Source: Mycobacterium sp. E1214
Lineage (GTDB): Bacteria > Actinomycetota > Actinomycetes > Mycobacteriales > Mycobacteriaceae
Length of the DNA stretch: 32,529 bases
Assembly: GCF_001666755.1 (NCBI RefSeq)
Contig: NZ_LZJC01000110.1
Coordinates: 1-32,529 of the forward strand
Reading direction: 5' to 3'
The position numbers and the translations under genes are program-made. Positions 7,218-14,932 of the stretch are shown piece by piece; positions within the stretch are counted from its first letter, which is position 1, and each line of letters begins with the position of its first letter. Below the pieces are notes generated by a model. That model saw only the letters and a program-made list of their open reading frames with translations, did no database searches and was not told where the DNA came from.

Positions 7218-8623
7218 CCACACCGCTTGTCATCGTTGGTGATTCGATACTCGACGTCGACATCCTGGGCTCGTCGACCCGGCTGAGCCCGGAGGCGCCG
7301 GTGCCGGTGGTCGACGCCGAACGGCTCGTGCAGCGGCCCGGCGGCGCCGGGCTGGCGGCCCTGCTGGCCGCGCGCACCGAGCCCGAGGTGGTGCTGGTGA
7401 CGGGCATCGCCGACGACGACGCCGGGTCCCAGCTGTACGACCTGCTGACCGCTGCGGGCGTGCGGGTGCTGCCCCTGCCGATGACGGGAACGACGGTGAC
7501 CAAGACCAGGATCCGCGCGCGTGGCCAGTCCATGCTGCGCGTCGACCGCGGCGACGGCGCACCGCAGGACCGGCCCCTGCCCGCCGCGGCGGCCGACGCT
7601 GTGGCCACGGCCCGCGCCATCTGCGTCGCCGACTACGGCGCCGGCGTCACCGCGCTACCGGCGCTGCGGGCGGCGTTGACGCAGTCGGCCGGGCGCATCC
7701 CCGTGGTGTGGGACCCGCATCCACGCGGCACACCCCCGGTGCCCGGCTGCGCGCTGGTGACGCCCAATCACGAAGAGGCGCAACACTTCTGCGGCAACTC
7801 CGGCGACGGCGGCGAGGCGCTGCTGCATCGGTGGGAGGCCGCCGCCGTCTGCATCACCCGCGGCGCGGCCGGCGCGCGGGTCTACCAGGCCGGCGCGAGC
7901 GTGCAGCAGGTCGGCATCCCGGCCGGGATCACCGGCGGCGCCGCCGACGTCTGCGGCGCGGGTGACCGCTTCGCCGTCGCCGCCGCGGTCGCGTTGGGTG
8001 CCGGCGCAAACCCGGTCGCGGCCGTGCGCGCCGCGGTCGCCGACGCGGCCCGCTTCGTCGCCGCGGGCGGCGCCGCCGCGGTCTCGACCCCGGTGCCGGT
8101 GCGCGGTTCGGAGATCGTCGCGGCCGAGCCGCATCTCGAGGACATCACCGCGCAGGACGCCGCCGCGCTCGTGGCGCGACTGCGCCGCGGTGGCCGCACG
8201 GTGGTGGCCACGGGCGGCTGCTTCGACCTGTTGCACACCGGCCACATCCGGTTGCTCCGCCAGGCCCGCGAGCTGGGTGACGCGCTGATCGTGCTGGTGA
8301 ATTCCGACGCTTCGGTGCGCGCCCTCAAGGGCGCGGGCCGCCCCGTCATGCGCGACGTGGACCGCGCGCGCGTCCTCGCCGCGCTGGCCTGCGTCGACGC
8401 CGTCACCATCTTCGACGGCCCCACCCCGGAAGCGACACTGGAAACACTGCGACCCGACATCTGGGTCAAGGGCGGCGATTACGTGGCCGCCGAATTGCCC
8501 GAGTCCGACGTGGTGCACCGCCATGGCGGTGCGGTGGTCATCCTGCCCACGGTGGCCGGCTATTCGTCTTCCCGCTTGATCGCCGCGGCGAGTTCGCGGC
8601 AATCCTCTAGTGAAAGGTCTTGA
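7214..8623 (+). CDS. hldE: Bifunctional heptose 7-phosphate kinase / heptose 1-phosphate adenylyltransferase HldE
   Basis: HldE phosphorylates heptose 7-phosphate at C1 and, after GmhB removes the 7-phosphate, transfers AMP from ATP to give ADP-D-glycero-beta-D-manno-heptose. The 469-residue protein has both parts in the usual order. The N-terminal ribokinase domain has VIVGDSILDVDI, the RLSPEAPVPVV substrate segment and the GAGD catalytic motif with base D251. The C-terminal cytidylyltransferase-like domain has GGCFDLLHTGHIRLL with H341-T-G-H344, LIVLVNSD, WVKGGDY and YSSSRLI. The ATG at 7214 overlaps the gmhA stop. It is followed one base later by the SDR start. Family assignment is firm. 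The beta anomer and ADP as carrier follow from the HldE family and have not been measured. Confidence 0.94.
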   Translation: MTTPLVIVGDSILDVDILGSSTRLSPEAPVPVVDAERLVQRPGGAGLAALLAARTEPEVVLVTGIADDDAGSQLYDLLTAAGVRVLPLPMTGTTVTKTRIRARGQSMLRVDRGDGAPQDRPLPAAAADAVATARAICVADYGAGVTALPALRAALTQSAGRIPVVWDPHPRGTPPVPGCALVTPNHEEAQHFCGNSGDGGEALLHRWEAAAVCITRGAAGARVYQAGASVQQVGIPAGITGGAADVCGAGDRFAVAAAVALGAGANPVAAVRAAVADAARFVAAGGAAAVSTPVPVRGSEIVAAEPHLEDITAQDAAALVARLRRGGRTVVATGGCFDLLHTGHIRLLRQARELGDALIVLVNSDASVRALKGAGRPVMRDVDRARVLAALACVDAVTIFDGPTPEATLETLRPDIWVKGGDYVAAELPESDVVHRHGGAVVILPTVAGYSSSRLIAAASSRQSSSERS

Positions 8624-8624
8624 C

Positions 8625-9323
8625 ATGACGACACTCGACGGCGTGCTCATCTCCGGCGGTTCCTCCGGCCTGGGCGCCAGCACCGCGGCGGCGGTGCTGG
8701 CCCGCGGGGGCGTGCCGCTGGTGATCGACAAGAACCCGCCCGCCGCGTCGCTCGGCGACGTGCCTTATGCCGCTTGCGATTTGGCGGACACCAGCGCGGT
8801 CGCCGCCGCCGTCGACACGCTGGCGGAGCAGGTCAACGGGCGGATCACCGGCGTGTTCACCGCGGCGGGCATCGACTCCTGCGGCACGCTGGAGCAGGTC
8901 CCGGCCAAGGAGTGGGAGCAGGTGATCGCCGTCAACCTGGTCGGGACCGCCGCGGTCATCCGCGCCGCCCTGCCGTACGTGCGCAGCACCGGCGGGCGCA
9001 TCGTCACCGTCGCCTCCACCCTGGGCATCAAGGCGGTCAGCGACGCCACCGCGTACTGCGCCTCGAAGTTCGGGGTGGTCGGTTTCACCCGGGCGTTGGC
9101 CGCCGAACTGGCCGGCCAGGTCGGGGTGACGCTGCTCATTCCCGGCGGCATGCACACCCCGTTCTTCGACGGGCGCACCGAGCAGTACAAGCCGCCCGCC
9201 GACGCCAAGCTCAACAAGCCCGAGGACGTCGCCGAGGCCGTCCTGTTCGCCCTGTCCCAGCCGGCCGGCTGCGAGGTGCGCGAGATGGTGGTGTGCGCCT
9301 CGACGGAATCGTCGTGGCCTTAA
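8625..9323 (+). CDS. Classical short-chain dehydrogenase/reductase in the heptose operon
   Basis: The 232-residue NAD(P)-dependent enzyme shows the cofactor loop ISGGSSGLGAST, the CDLAD adenine-ring segment, AAGI (NNAG equivalent), a catalytic serine in VASTLG and the catalytic YCASK. The ATG at 8625 is chosen because gaaagg lies 7 bases upstream; an in-frame GTG at 8610 has no ribosome site. It starts one base after hldE stops and its last codons overlap the next gene's start. It belongs to the classical SDR class, so it is unlikely to replace the extended-SDR epimerase HldD. Oxidation or reduction of a sugar intermediate, or of the lipid carrier, is the most reasonable guess; the substrate is unknown. 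Confidence 0.85.
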   Translation: MTTLDGVLISGGSSGLGASTAAAVLARGGVPLVIDKNPPAASLGDVPYAACDLADTSAVAAAVDTLAEQVNGRITGVFTAAGIDSCGTLEQVPAKEWEQVIAVNLVGTAAVIRAALPYVRSTGGRIVTVASTLGIKAVSDATAYCASKFGVVGFTRALAAELAGQVGVTLLIPGGMHTPFFDGRTEQYKPPADAKLNKPEDVAEAVLFALSQPAGCEVREMVVCASTESSWP

Positions 9324-10285
9324 ACCAGCCGGGGACCCTGCATGTCGGCCCGCGCGACACCATCGTGGTGTTGCGGGCCCTCGGGCTCGGCGACCTGTTG
9401 ACCGCGGTGCCCGCCCTGCGGGGCCTGCGGCGCCACTACCCGCAGGCCCGCCTCATGCTCGCCGCGCCGGGCCGCTACCGCGAGCTGGCGCTGCTCACCG
9501 ACGCCATCGACGAGCTGATTCCCACCGACTGCCTGGGCGACGTGCAACCGCTGTCCGGGCCGCCCGCCCTGGCGATCAACCTGCACGGCTGCGGGCCGCA
9601 GAGCATCGATCACCTGCTGGCTTGGGAACCGCAGCAACTGCTCACCCATGGCCACGACCGGCACCCGACGCTCACCGGACCGCCCTGGCGACCCGAGCTG
9701 CACGAGGTGCAACGCTGGTGCGCGCTGCTCGAATGGGCCGGCGTTCCTTGCGATAGCGCCGACGTGCTGGTGCAGCGGCCTCCGCAGATCCCCTATGACC
9801 AGACCGGGGCGGTCGTCGTCCATCCCGGTGCGTCGGCCCCCGCCCGGCAGTGGCCGCCGGAGCGCTTCGCGCGGGTGGCGGCGGCCCTGGCCGACGCGGG
9901 CTACGACATCGTCCTCACCGGGTCGGCCGGCGAGTTCAACCTCGCCCACGAGGTCGCCCACGCCGCGGGGCTGCCGCGCACCGCGGTGGTCGCCGGCCTG
10001 CTGGATCTGCCCGCGCTGACGGCGCTGGTCGGCGACAGCCGGCTCATCGTCTGCGGTGACACCGGCCTGGCCCATCTGGCCGCGGCGACCGGCACACCGT
10101 CGGTCGTGCTGTTCGGCCCCACACCGCCCGACCGGTGGGGGCCGCGAGGCCCGGCCCCGCACGTGCCCTTGTGGACGGGCGGCGTCGGGGACCCGCACGC
10201 CGACGTGCCGCACGAGGGGCTGCTGCAGATCACCGTCGACAGCGTGCTGACGGCCTGCCGTCAGGTCATCGGGGCGCCGGCATGA
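9314..10285 (+). CDS. GT9-family (heptosyltransferase-like) glycosyltransferase B
   Basis: This is a second GT9 transferase, 323 residues, clearly different in sequence from the first. It has TIVVLRALGLGDLLTAVPAL at the N-terminus (the usual R-x-x-x-x-G-D-x-L), VVVHPGASAPARQWPPERFA at the start of the donor domain, IVLTGSAGE, and CGDTGLAHLAAATGTPSVVLFGPT. It lacks the cysteine-rich tail of the first enzyme. The GTG at 9314 overlaps the end of the SDR gene by 10 bases; the next in-frame candidates fall inside the first strand. Its stop overlaps the UDP-glucose dehydrogenase start (ATGA). Two GT9 enzymes suggest at least two heptose additions or two different acceptors, which is inference. Confidence 0.86.
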   Translation: MALNQPGTLHVGPRDTIVVLRALGLGDLLTAVPALRGLRRHYPQARLMLAAPGRYRELALLTDAIDELIPTDCLGDVQPLSGPPALAINLHGCGPQSIDHLLAWEPQQLLTHGHDRHPTLTGPPWRPELHEVQRWCALLEWAGVPCDSADVLVQRPPQIPYDQTGAVVVHPGASAPARQWPPERFARVAAALADAGYDIVLTGSAGEFNLAHEVAHAAGLPRTAVVAGLLDLPALTALVGDSRLIVCGDTGLAHLAAATGTPSVVLFGPTPPDRWGPRGPAPHVPLWTGGVGDPHADVPHEGLLQITVDSVLTACRQVIGAPA

Positions 10286-11586
10286 GCGCCGCACCGCGGG
10301 TGGGCGTGGTGGGGGTCGGCTACGTGGGCCTGACCACCGCCGTCTGTGTCGCGGCACGGGGACTGCACACGGTGGCGGTCGACATCGACGCCGCGCGGGT
10401 GCGCACGCTGGCGTCGGGCACCCCGACCATCGACGAGCCCGAGCTGCCCGTGCTGCTGCGCGACGGCTTAGCGCGCGGCGCGTTGACGTTCAGCACCGAC
10501 TTCGCCGACCTCGCCGACCGCGACGTGGTTTTCGTGTGCGTGTCGACCCCCAGCGCCGAGGACGGCCAGGCCGACCTCCGCGCCGTGCACTCGGTGATCG
10601 ACGGGCTCGCCCGGGTGCTGCGGCCGGGCGCGGTGGTGGCCCTGAAGTCCACCGTGCCCGTCGGCACCACGTCGGCCGTTGGGAAACGACTGTGCGACAA
10701 CGGGATTCGGGCGGTCTCCGCCCCGGAGTTCCTGCGGGAGGGCCGGGCCGTGCACGATTTCCGGCACCCGGACCGGCTGGTCATCGGGACCCACGACGAG
10801 GCCGCGGCCCACCAGGTCCACCGGGCCTACGGGCCGGGCGCGCAACCGGTGCTACGGATGAGCCCGGAGAGCGCCGAGCTGGCCAAGTACGCGAGCAACG
10901 CGTTCCTGGCGGTCAAGCTGTCGTACACGAATTCGCTTGCCGCGCTGTGTGCGCGGGTGGGCGCCGACATCGAGGACGTCACCGGATGCATGGGCGCCGA
11001 TCAGCGCATCGGCGGCGAGTTCCTGCGGCCGGGTCCCGGCTGGGGCGGCTCTTGCCTGCCGAAGGACACCGCCGCCCTGATGCACATCGCCCGGCGCAAC
11101 GGGGTGGCGTTCGCCGAAGTCGACGCGGCGCGACACACGAATGCCCAACAGCCGCAACGCATCGTCGACGCCTTGCAGTCGGCGCTGGACCGCCCGCTGC
11201 GGGGTTGCCGCATCAGCGCGTTGGGGCTCACCTTCAAGGCGCAGACCAGCGACACCCGCGACTCCCCCGCGTTGGCGGCGTGCGGCGAACTCGCCGCCGC
11301 CGGGGCCCAGGTGATGGGGTACGACCCCCAGCTGCCGGGCATCGACCCCGCCGTCCTGCTGGACGCGCGGGTGACCGCCGCCGACGATCCCTATCGCGCC
11401 GCCAAGGCCGCCGACGCGATCGTCGTGCTGACCGAGTGGCCGCAGTTCCGGGACCTCGACTGGCACGCCGTGGCGCGCGACGCGCCGCGGGCCGTCGTGC
11501 TGGACTGCCGCAACCTGCTCGAACCGGGCGCCGTGCGCGCCGCCGGCCTGACCTATCTGGGCAACGGCGTGCCGGGCGGCTTCTGA
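10282..11586 (+). CDS. UDP-glucose 6-dehydrogenase
   Basis: The 434-residue enzyme belongs to the UDP-glucose/GDP-mannose dehydrogenase family and would oxidise UDP-glucose twice with NAD+ to UDP-glucuronate. It has VGVVGVGYVGLTTAVCVA at the N-terminus, VCVSTPSAEDG, KSTVPVGT, APEFLREG, the central dimer helix with LAKYASNAFLAVKLSYTN, and the catalytic cysteine C258 in GWGGSCLPKD. The C-terminal UDP-binding domain has LGLTFKAQTSDTRDSPA. UDP-glucose rather than GDP-mannose is favoured by the UDP-glucuronate decarboxylase-like enzyme that opens the same operon. The ATG overlaps the preceding stop. It is the last gene of the operon; no clear hairpin follows. M. tuberculosis has a separate UDP-glucose dehydrogenase, so this copy is probably dedicated to the island. 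Confidence 0.92.
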   Translation: MSAAPRVGVVGVGYVGLTTAVCVAARGLHTVAVDIDAARVRTLASGTPTIDEPELPVLLRDGLARGALTFSTDFADLADRDVVFVCVSTPSAEDGQADLRAVHSVIDGLARVLRPGAVVALKSTVPVGTTSAVGKRLCDNGIRAVSAPEFLREGRAVHDFRHPDRLVIGTHDEAAAHQVHRAYGPGAQPVLRMSPESAELAKYASNAFLAVKLSYTNSLAALCARVGADIEDVTGCMGADQRIGGEFLRPGPGWGGSCLPKDTAALMHIARRNGVAFAEVDAARHTNAQQPQRIVDALQSALDRPLRGCRISALGLTFKAQTSDTRDSPALAACGELAAAGAQVMGYDPQLPGIDPAVLLDARVTAADDPYRAAKAADAIVVLTEWPQFRDLDWHAVARDAPRAVVLDCRNLLEPGAVRAAGLTYLGNGVPGGF

Positions 11587-11680
11587 CGATCGCTCGACGG
11601 GGCGTAGCCGCGACCGATTCGGGTATGCCAGCCCGTGACGGGCCGCGATGGGTGAATCCAATTGCCGAGGAGGGCAATCA

Positions 11681-13474
11681 GTGTCCAAACAACAGGTCGC
11701 CGACTTCCTGCTGGAACGCCTGCGGGCATGGGGCGTCGAGCACGTGTTCGGGTACCCCGGAGACGGCATCAACGGGTTGCTCGGCGCGTGGGGTCGCTCG
11801 GACAACAACCCGAAATTCATCCAGGCGCGTCACGAGGAGATGAGCGCCTTCCAGGCGGTCGGGTATGCGAAGTTCACCGGGCGCGTCGGGGTGTGCACGG
11901 CCACCTCGGGGCCGGGCGCCATCCACCTGCTCAACGGCCTCTACGACGCGAAACTCGACCACGTTCCGGTGGTGGCCATCGTCGGCCAGACCGAGCGCAC
12001 CGCGATGGGCGGCAGCTACCAGCAGGAGGTGGACCTGCTCAGCCTCTTCAAGGACGTGGCCAGCGATTACGTCCAGATGGTCACGGTCCCCGAGCAGCTG
12101 CCCAACGTGTTGGACCGGGCGATCCGGGTGGCCTTGACGCAGCGCGCCCCGACGGCGTTGATCATTCCCGGCGACGTGCAGGAGCTGCCGTATTCGCCGC
12201 CGAGCCACGCCTTCAAGATGGTGCCGTCCAGCTTGGGCGTCGAGTGGCCGGCCGTCGCCCCCGACGACGCGGCCATCGCCCGGGCGGCCGACATCCTGAA
12301 CGCGGGCGACAAGGTCGCGATCCTGGTGGGTGCCGGCGCGCGGGGCGCCGCCGAGGAGCTGGCCGAGGTCGCCGACCTGCTGGGCGCGGGGGCCGCCAAG
12401 GCCTTGCTGGGCAAGGACGTGTTGTCCGACGAATTGCCCTGGGTCACCGGCTCGATCGGGTTGCTCGGCACCCGCCCCAGCTACGAGCTGATGCGCGACT
12501 GCGACACGCTGCTCACAGTGGGTTCGAGCTTTCCCTATTCGCAGTTCCTTCCCGAGTACGGGCAGTGCCGCGCAGTGCAGATCGACGTCGACGGCCGCTT
12601 CATCGGGATGCGCTACCCGTACGAGCTCAACGTGGTGGCCGACGCGAAATCGGCGCTGCGCGCGTTGATCCCGCTGCTGCGCCGCAAGGCGGACCGGTCC
12701 TGGCGTGCGGGCATCGAAAAGAACGTGGCCCGCTGGTGGGAGACCATGGAGAAGGAGGCCATGGTCTCGGCGGACCCGATCAACCCGCTGCGGCTGTTCT
12801 CCGAGCTCTCCCCGCAGCTGCCCGACGACGCCATCGTCACCGCGGACTCCGGCTCGGCGGCCAACTGGTACGCGCGAAACCTGAAGTTCCGCGGCAACAT
12901 TCGCGGCTCGCTGTCGGGAACCCTGGCCACCATGGGACCCGCCGTGCCCTACGGTATCGGCGCCAAGTTCGGCCTGCCGGACCGGCCCGTCATCGCCCTG
13001 ACCGGCGACGGCGCCATGCAGATGAACGGCATGGCCGAGCTCATTACGATCAAGCGGTACTGGCAGGAGTGGGCGGATCCGCGGCTGGTCATCGCGATCC
13101 TGCACAACAACGACCTGAACCAGGTCACCTGGGAGATGCGCGCCATGGGTGGGTCACCGAAATTCACCGAGTCGCAAGCGCTTCCCGACGTCGACTTCGC
13201 CGCCTTCGCCGCCGGCCTGGGCCTGCGCGCGATGGCGATCCGGGACCCCGACGAGCTGGCGGGGGCGTGGCGGGCCGCCTTGTCCGCCGATCGGCCCACG
13301 GTGCTCGACGTCTACACCGACCCGAACATGCCGCCCATCCCGCCGCACGCCACGTGGGAGCAGTTCAAGTCCGCGACGGCCGCGGTGCTCTCCGGTGACG
13401 AGGACCGCGTCGGCTTCGTCAAGGTCGGCTTGAAGACCAAGGCGCAAGAGTTTCTGCCACACCGCAAGTCGTAA
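11681..13474 (+). CDS. Thiamine-diphosphate enzyme of the pyruvate oxidase / acetolactate synthase superfamily
   Basis: The 597-residue protein has the three-domain layout of the POX/AHAS superfamily. The Pyr domain opens with VFGYPGDGINGLLGAW and has the cofactor-activating glutamate in ARHEEMSAF (about residue 52), then CTATSGPGAIHLLNGLYDAKLDHVPVVAIVGQ. A middle domain follows. The PP domain carries the ThDP motif GDGAMQMNGMAEL (GDG at 442-444) with NN at 476-477. Pyruvate:quinone oxidase (PoxB-like) chemistry is the nearest guess, because the TSGPGAIHLLNGLYDA pattern resembles PoxB, but acetolactate synthase-like or oxalyl-CoA-type relatives cannot be excluded. GTG 11681 is chosen because gaggaggg lies about 7 bases upstream; an ATG 33 bases earlier lacks a site. 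It is separated from the glycan operon by 94 bases and faces udgX with a 4-base gap. Confidence 0.86.
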   Translation: MSKQQVADFLLERLRAWGVEHVFGYPGDGINGLLGAWGRSDNNPKFIQARHEEMSAFQAVGYAKFTGRVGVCTATSGPGAIHLLNGLYDAKLDHVPVVAIVGQTERTAMGGSYQQEVDLLSLFKDVASDYVQMVTVPEQLPNVLDRAIRVALTQRAPTALIIPGDVQELPYSPPSHAFKMVPSSLGVEWPAVAPDDAAIARAADILNAGDKVAILVGAGARGAAEELAEVADLLGAGAAKALLGKDVLSDELPWVTGSIGLLGTRPSYELMRDCDTLLTVGSSFPYSQFLPEYGQCRAVQIDVDGRFIGMRYPYELNVVADAKSALRALIPLLRRKADRSWRAGIEKNVARWWETMEKEAMVSADPINPLRLFSELSPQLPDDAIVTADSGSAANWYARNLKFRGNIRGSLSGTLATMGPAVPYGIGAKFGLPDRPVIALTGDGAMQMNGMAELITIKRYWQEWADPRLVIAILHNNDLNQVTWEMRAMGGSPKFTESQALPDVDFAAFAAGLGLRAMAIRDPDELAGAWRAALSADRPTVLDVYTDPNMPPIPPHATWEQFKSATAAVLSGDEDRVGFVKVGLKTKAQEFLPHRKS

Positions 13475-13478
13475 TCCC

Positions 13479-14132
13479 TCAGGACAGCGCCGCGGCCGCG
13501 CCGCGCAGGTCCTCGACGAACGACCGATAGACCTCGTCGTGGCGCTCGCTGCGGTCGCGCAGCACCGCCGAGGGATGCACCGTCGCCACCACCGTCGGGT
13601 CCGGCGACAGCCGCACGTCTGCGGTCGGCGGCAGCCGCAGTCGCAGGCCGCGCTGGGTCGACACCCGAAAGTCGGTGCCCAGCAACGACTGTGCGGCCGT
13701 TGCACCCAGGCACACGATGACGTGTGGCCGCACCGCCTCGATCTCGGCCAGCAGCCAGGGCCGGCACGCGACCACCTCGGTGCGACCGGGCTTCTGGTGG
13801 ATGCGCCGTTGTCCGCCCTTGCGGGTGAACTTGAAGTGCTTGACCGCGTTGGTCTGATAGGTCGACGCCGGGTCGATCCCGGCGTCGGCGAGGGCCCGGC
13901 TCAGGAGCCGCCCCGCGGGCCCGACGAAGGGTTCGCCGGCGCGATCCTCCTGGTCGCCCGGTTGCTCGCCCACCAGCATCAGCGGTGACCCGCCCGGGCC
14001 GTGCCCGAACACCGTCTGGGTCGCGTCCGCGAACAGGCCGCAACCCTGGCAGGTTGCGGCGGCCGCACGCAGTGCGTCCAGCCCGTGGTCTTCGGGCAGG
14101 TAACGACCGGCGCCGGAATTGCTTTTTGTCAT
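13479..14132 (-). CDS. udgX: UdgX-type uracil-DNA glycosylase
   Basis: This is a 217-residue uracil-DNA glycosylase of the iron-sulphur class. C28-x2-C31, C123 and C141 are placed as cluster ligands, motif 1 is GEQPGDQED (55-63) and motif 2 is HPSAVLR (186-192). The decisive feature is the inserted loop KGGQRRIHQKP with RRIH at 109-112. In M. smegmatis UdgX the histidine of KRRIH becomes covalently bound to the abasic site after uracil removal. The lysine of that motif is glutamine here, while R-R-I-H is intact. It should therefore excise uracil and stay covalently linked to DNA, a known property of the family and not tested here. It is transcribed in the same direction as the hemerythrin gene upstream (92-base gap) and convergent with the ThDP enzyme. 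Confidence 0.93.
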   Translation of the reverse strand: MTKSNSGAGRYLPEDHGLDALRAAAATCQGCGLFADATQTVFGHGPGGSPLMLVGEQPGDQEDRAGEPFVGPAGRLLSRALADAGIDPASTYQTNAVKHFKFTRKGGQRRIHQKPGRTEVVACRPWLLAEIEAVRPHVIVCLGATAAQSLLGTDFRVSTQRGLRLRLPPTADVRLSPDPTVVATVHPSAVLRDRSERHDEVYRSFVEDLRGAAAALS

Positions 14133-14178
14133 GAGTATTGTTGCGCACCAATGCTTTACGGTGTCAGTCCGCTGGGGA

Positions 14179-14210
14179 GGCGCCCCCGCTCCCCCGGATG
14201 CGAGGGCGCC
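14179..14210. repeat. Inverted repeat between hemerythrin and udgX genes
   Basis: The arms ggcgccc (14179-14185) and gggcgcc (14204-14210) pair over 7 bases around an 18-base GC-rich loop. The repeat lies 15 bases past the hemerythrin stop in its direction of transcription and upstream of udgX, so it may terminate or attenuate the hemerythrin transcript. There is no U-tract, and in DNA this GC-rich a chance repeat is possible. Confidence 0.35.
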
Positions 14211-14224
14211 CGCCCGGGGCCGCG

Positions 14225-14785
14225 TCAGCCCTTGCCGACGATCGCGTCGCGCGCCCGGTCGAGCATCGCGGCGAAGGGGCCCGCGGCCAAGTTGGCCACC
14301 TGGGATTCCACCCCGGCGTGCGGCCGGGTGGGGGCGACGGCCTCGGCGAGCTTGGCGGCGCGGCCCAGGCGCTCCAGCTCTTCGGCGCTCAATTCCTCGC
14401 CGAGACGGGCGAATTCCTCGCGTTCCTCGTGCTCGGCGTGGGCCAGCACGGCGTCGCGCAGCGCCGTCAGGCCGCGGGTGAATTCCTCGCTGTCGACGTC
14501 GAGCTTCTCCAGCTTCTGCAGCAGGGCCTTCGCCTCGTGCTCCTCGTGAAGCCGCTCACCGACGACGGCGGCGCCGTCGGCGATTTTCCGCTTGGCCCGC
14601 GGGTGCACGACCTCCTCTTCGGCCGTCTCGTGCACGGCGAGCAACCGGCGGAGCTCGATAAACGCCTGCTCCCTGGCCGATCCCGACGCCGAGAGCGTCT
14701 GGGCGAACAGCGACTTGATCTGCTGATGCTGACTGACGAGAAAGTCGACCACATCGGTGGGCGACTGGATGGCGGTCTGGGCCAT
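14225..14785 (-). CDS. Hemerythrin-like (HHE domain) protein
   Basis: The 186-residue protein is predicted to be an all-helical diiron protein of the hemerythrin HHE family. Candidate iron ligands are H20 (SQHQQIKSLF), H52 and E56 (VHETAEEEVVHP), H80/H83 (LHEEHEAK) and H116/H119 with the adjacent glutamate (LAHAEHEEREEF), in the expected four-helix order. A ~55-residue C-terminal tail rich in Ala, Glu and Arg follows the domain. Mycobacterial relatives have been linked to peroxide and nitric oxide responses; for this protein that is inference. A good gggaagga ribosome site lies 4-5 bases before the ATG. It is divergent from the PknH-sensor gene. Confidence 0.9.
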   Translation of the reverse strand: MAQTAIQSPTDVVDFLVSQHQQIKSLFAQTLSASGSAREQAFIELRRLLAVHETAEEEVVHPRAKRKIADGAAVVGERLHEEHEAKALLQKLEKLDVDSEEFTRGLTALRDAVLAHAEHEEREEFARLGEELSAEELERLGRAAKLAEAVAPTRPHAGVESQVANLAAGPFAAMLDRARDAIVGKG

Positions 14786-14893
14786 GATGTCCTTCCCAGT
14801 TGTCCTTGGCGCGCGGGCTGAATGCGCGCTTCGTAGCGGCTACCCGACGCCGGTGGGCACCAAACGGCGCCCCCGGCCGCCCGCTCGGTGGGC

Positions 14894-14899
14894 TACATT
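14894..14899 (+). promoter_or_regulatory. Candidate -10 element (TACATT) for the PknH-sensor gene
   Basis: TACATT fits the mycobacterial TANNNT -10 pattern. It lies 33 bases upstream of the GTG start, leaving room for a short leader with the aaggagg ribosome site. No clear -35 element is seen. Confidence 0.45.
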
Positions 14900-14932
14900 G
14901 CGGACAGGTTCCGCGGCAAAGGAGGCGCTGGC

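Noticed and set aside
8625..9323. SDR as the missing HldD epimerase
   Set aside because: It is a classical SDR of 232 residues with a TGxxxGxG-type cofactor loop, whereas HldD is an extended SDR of about 310 residues.
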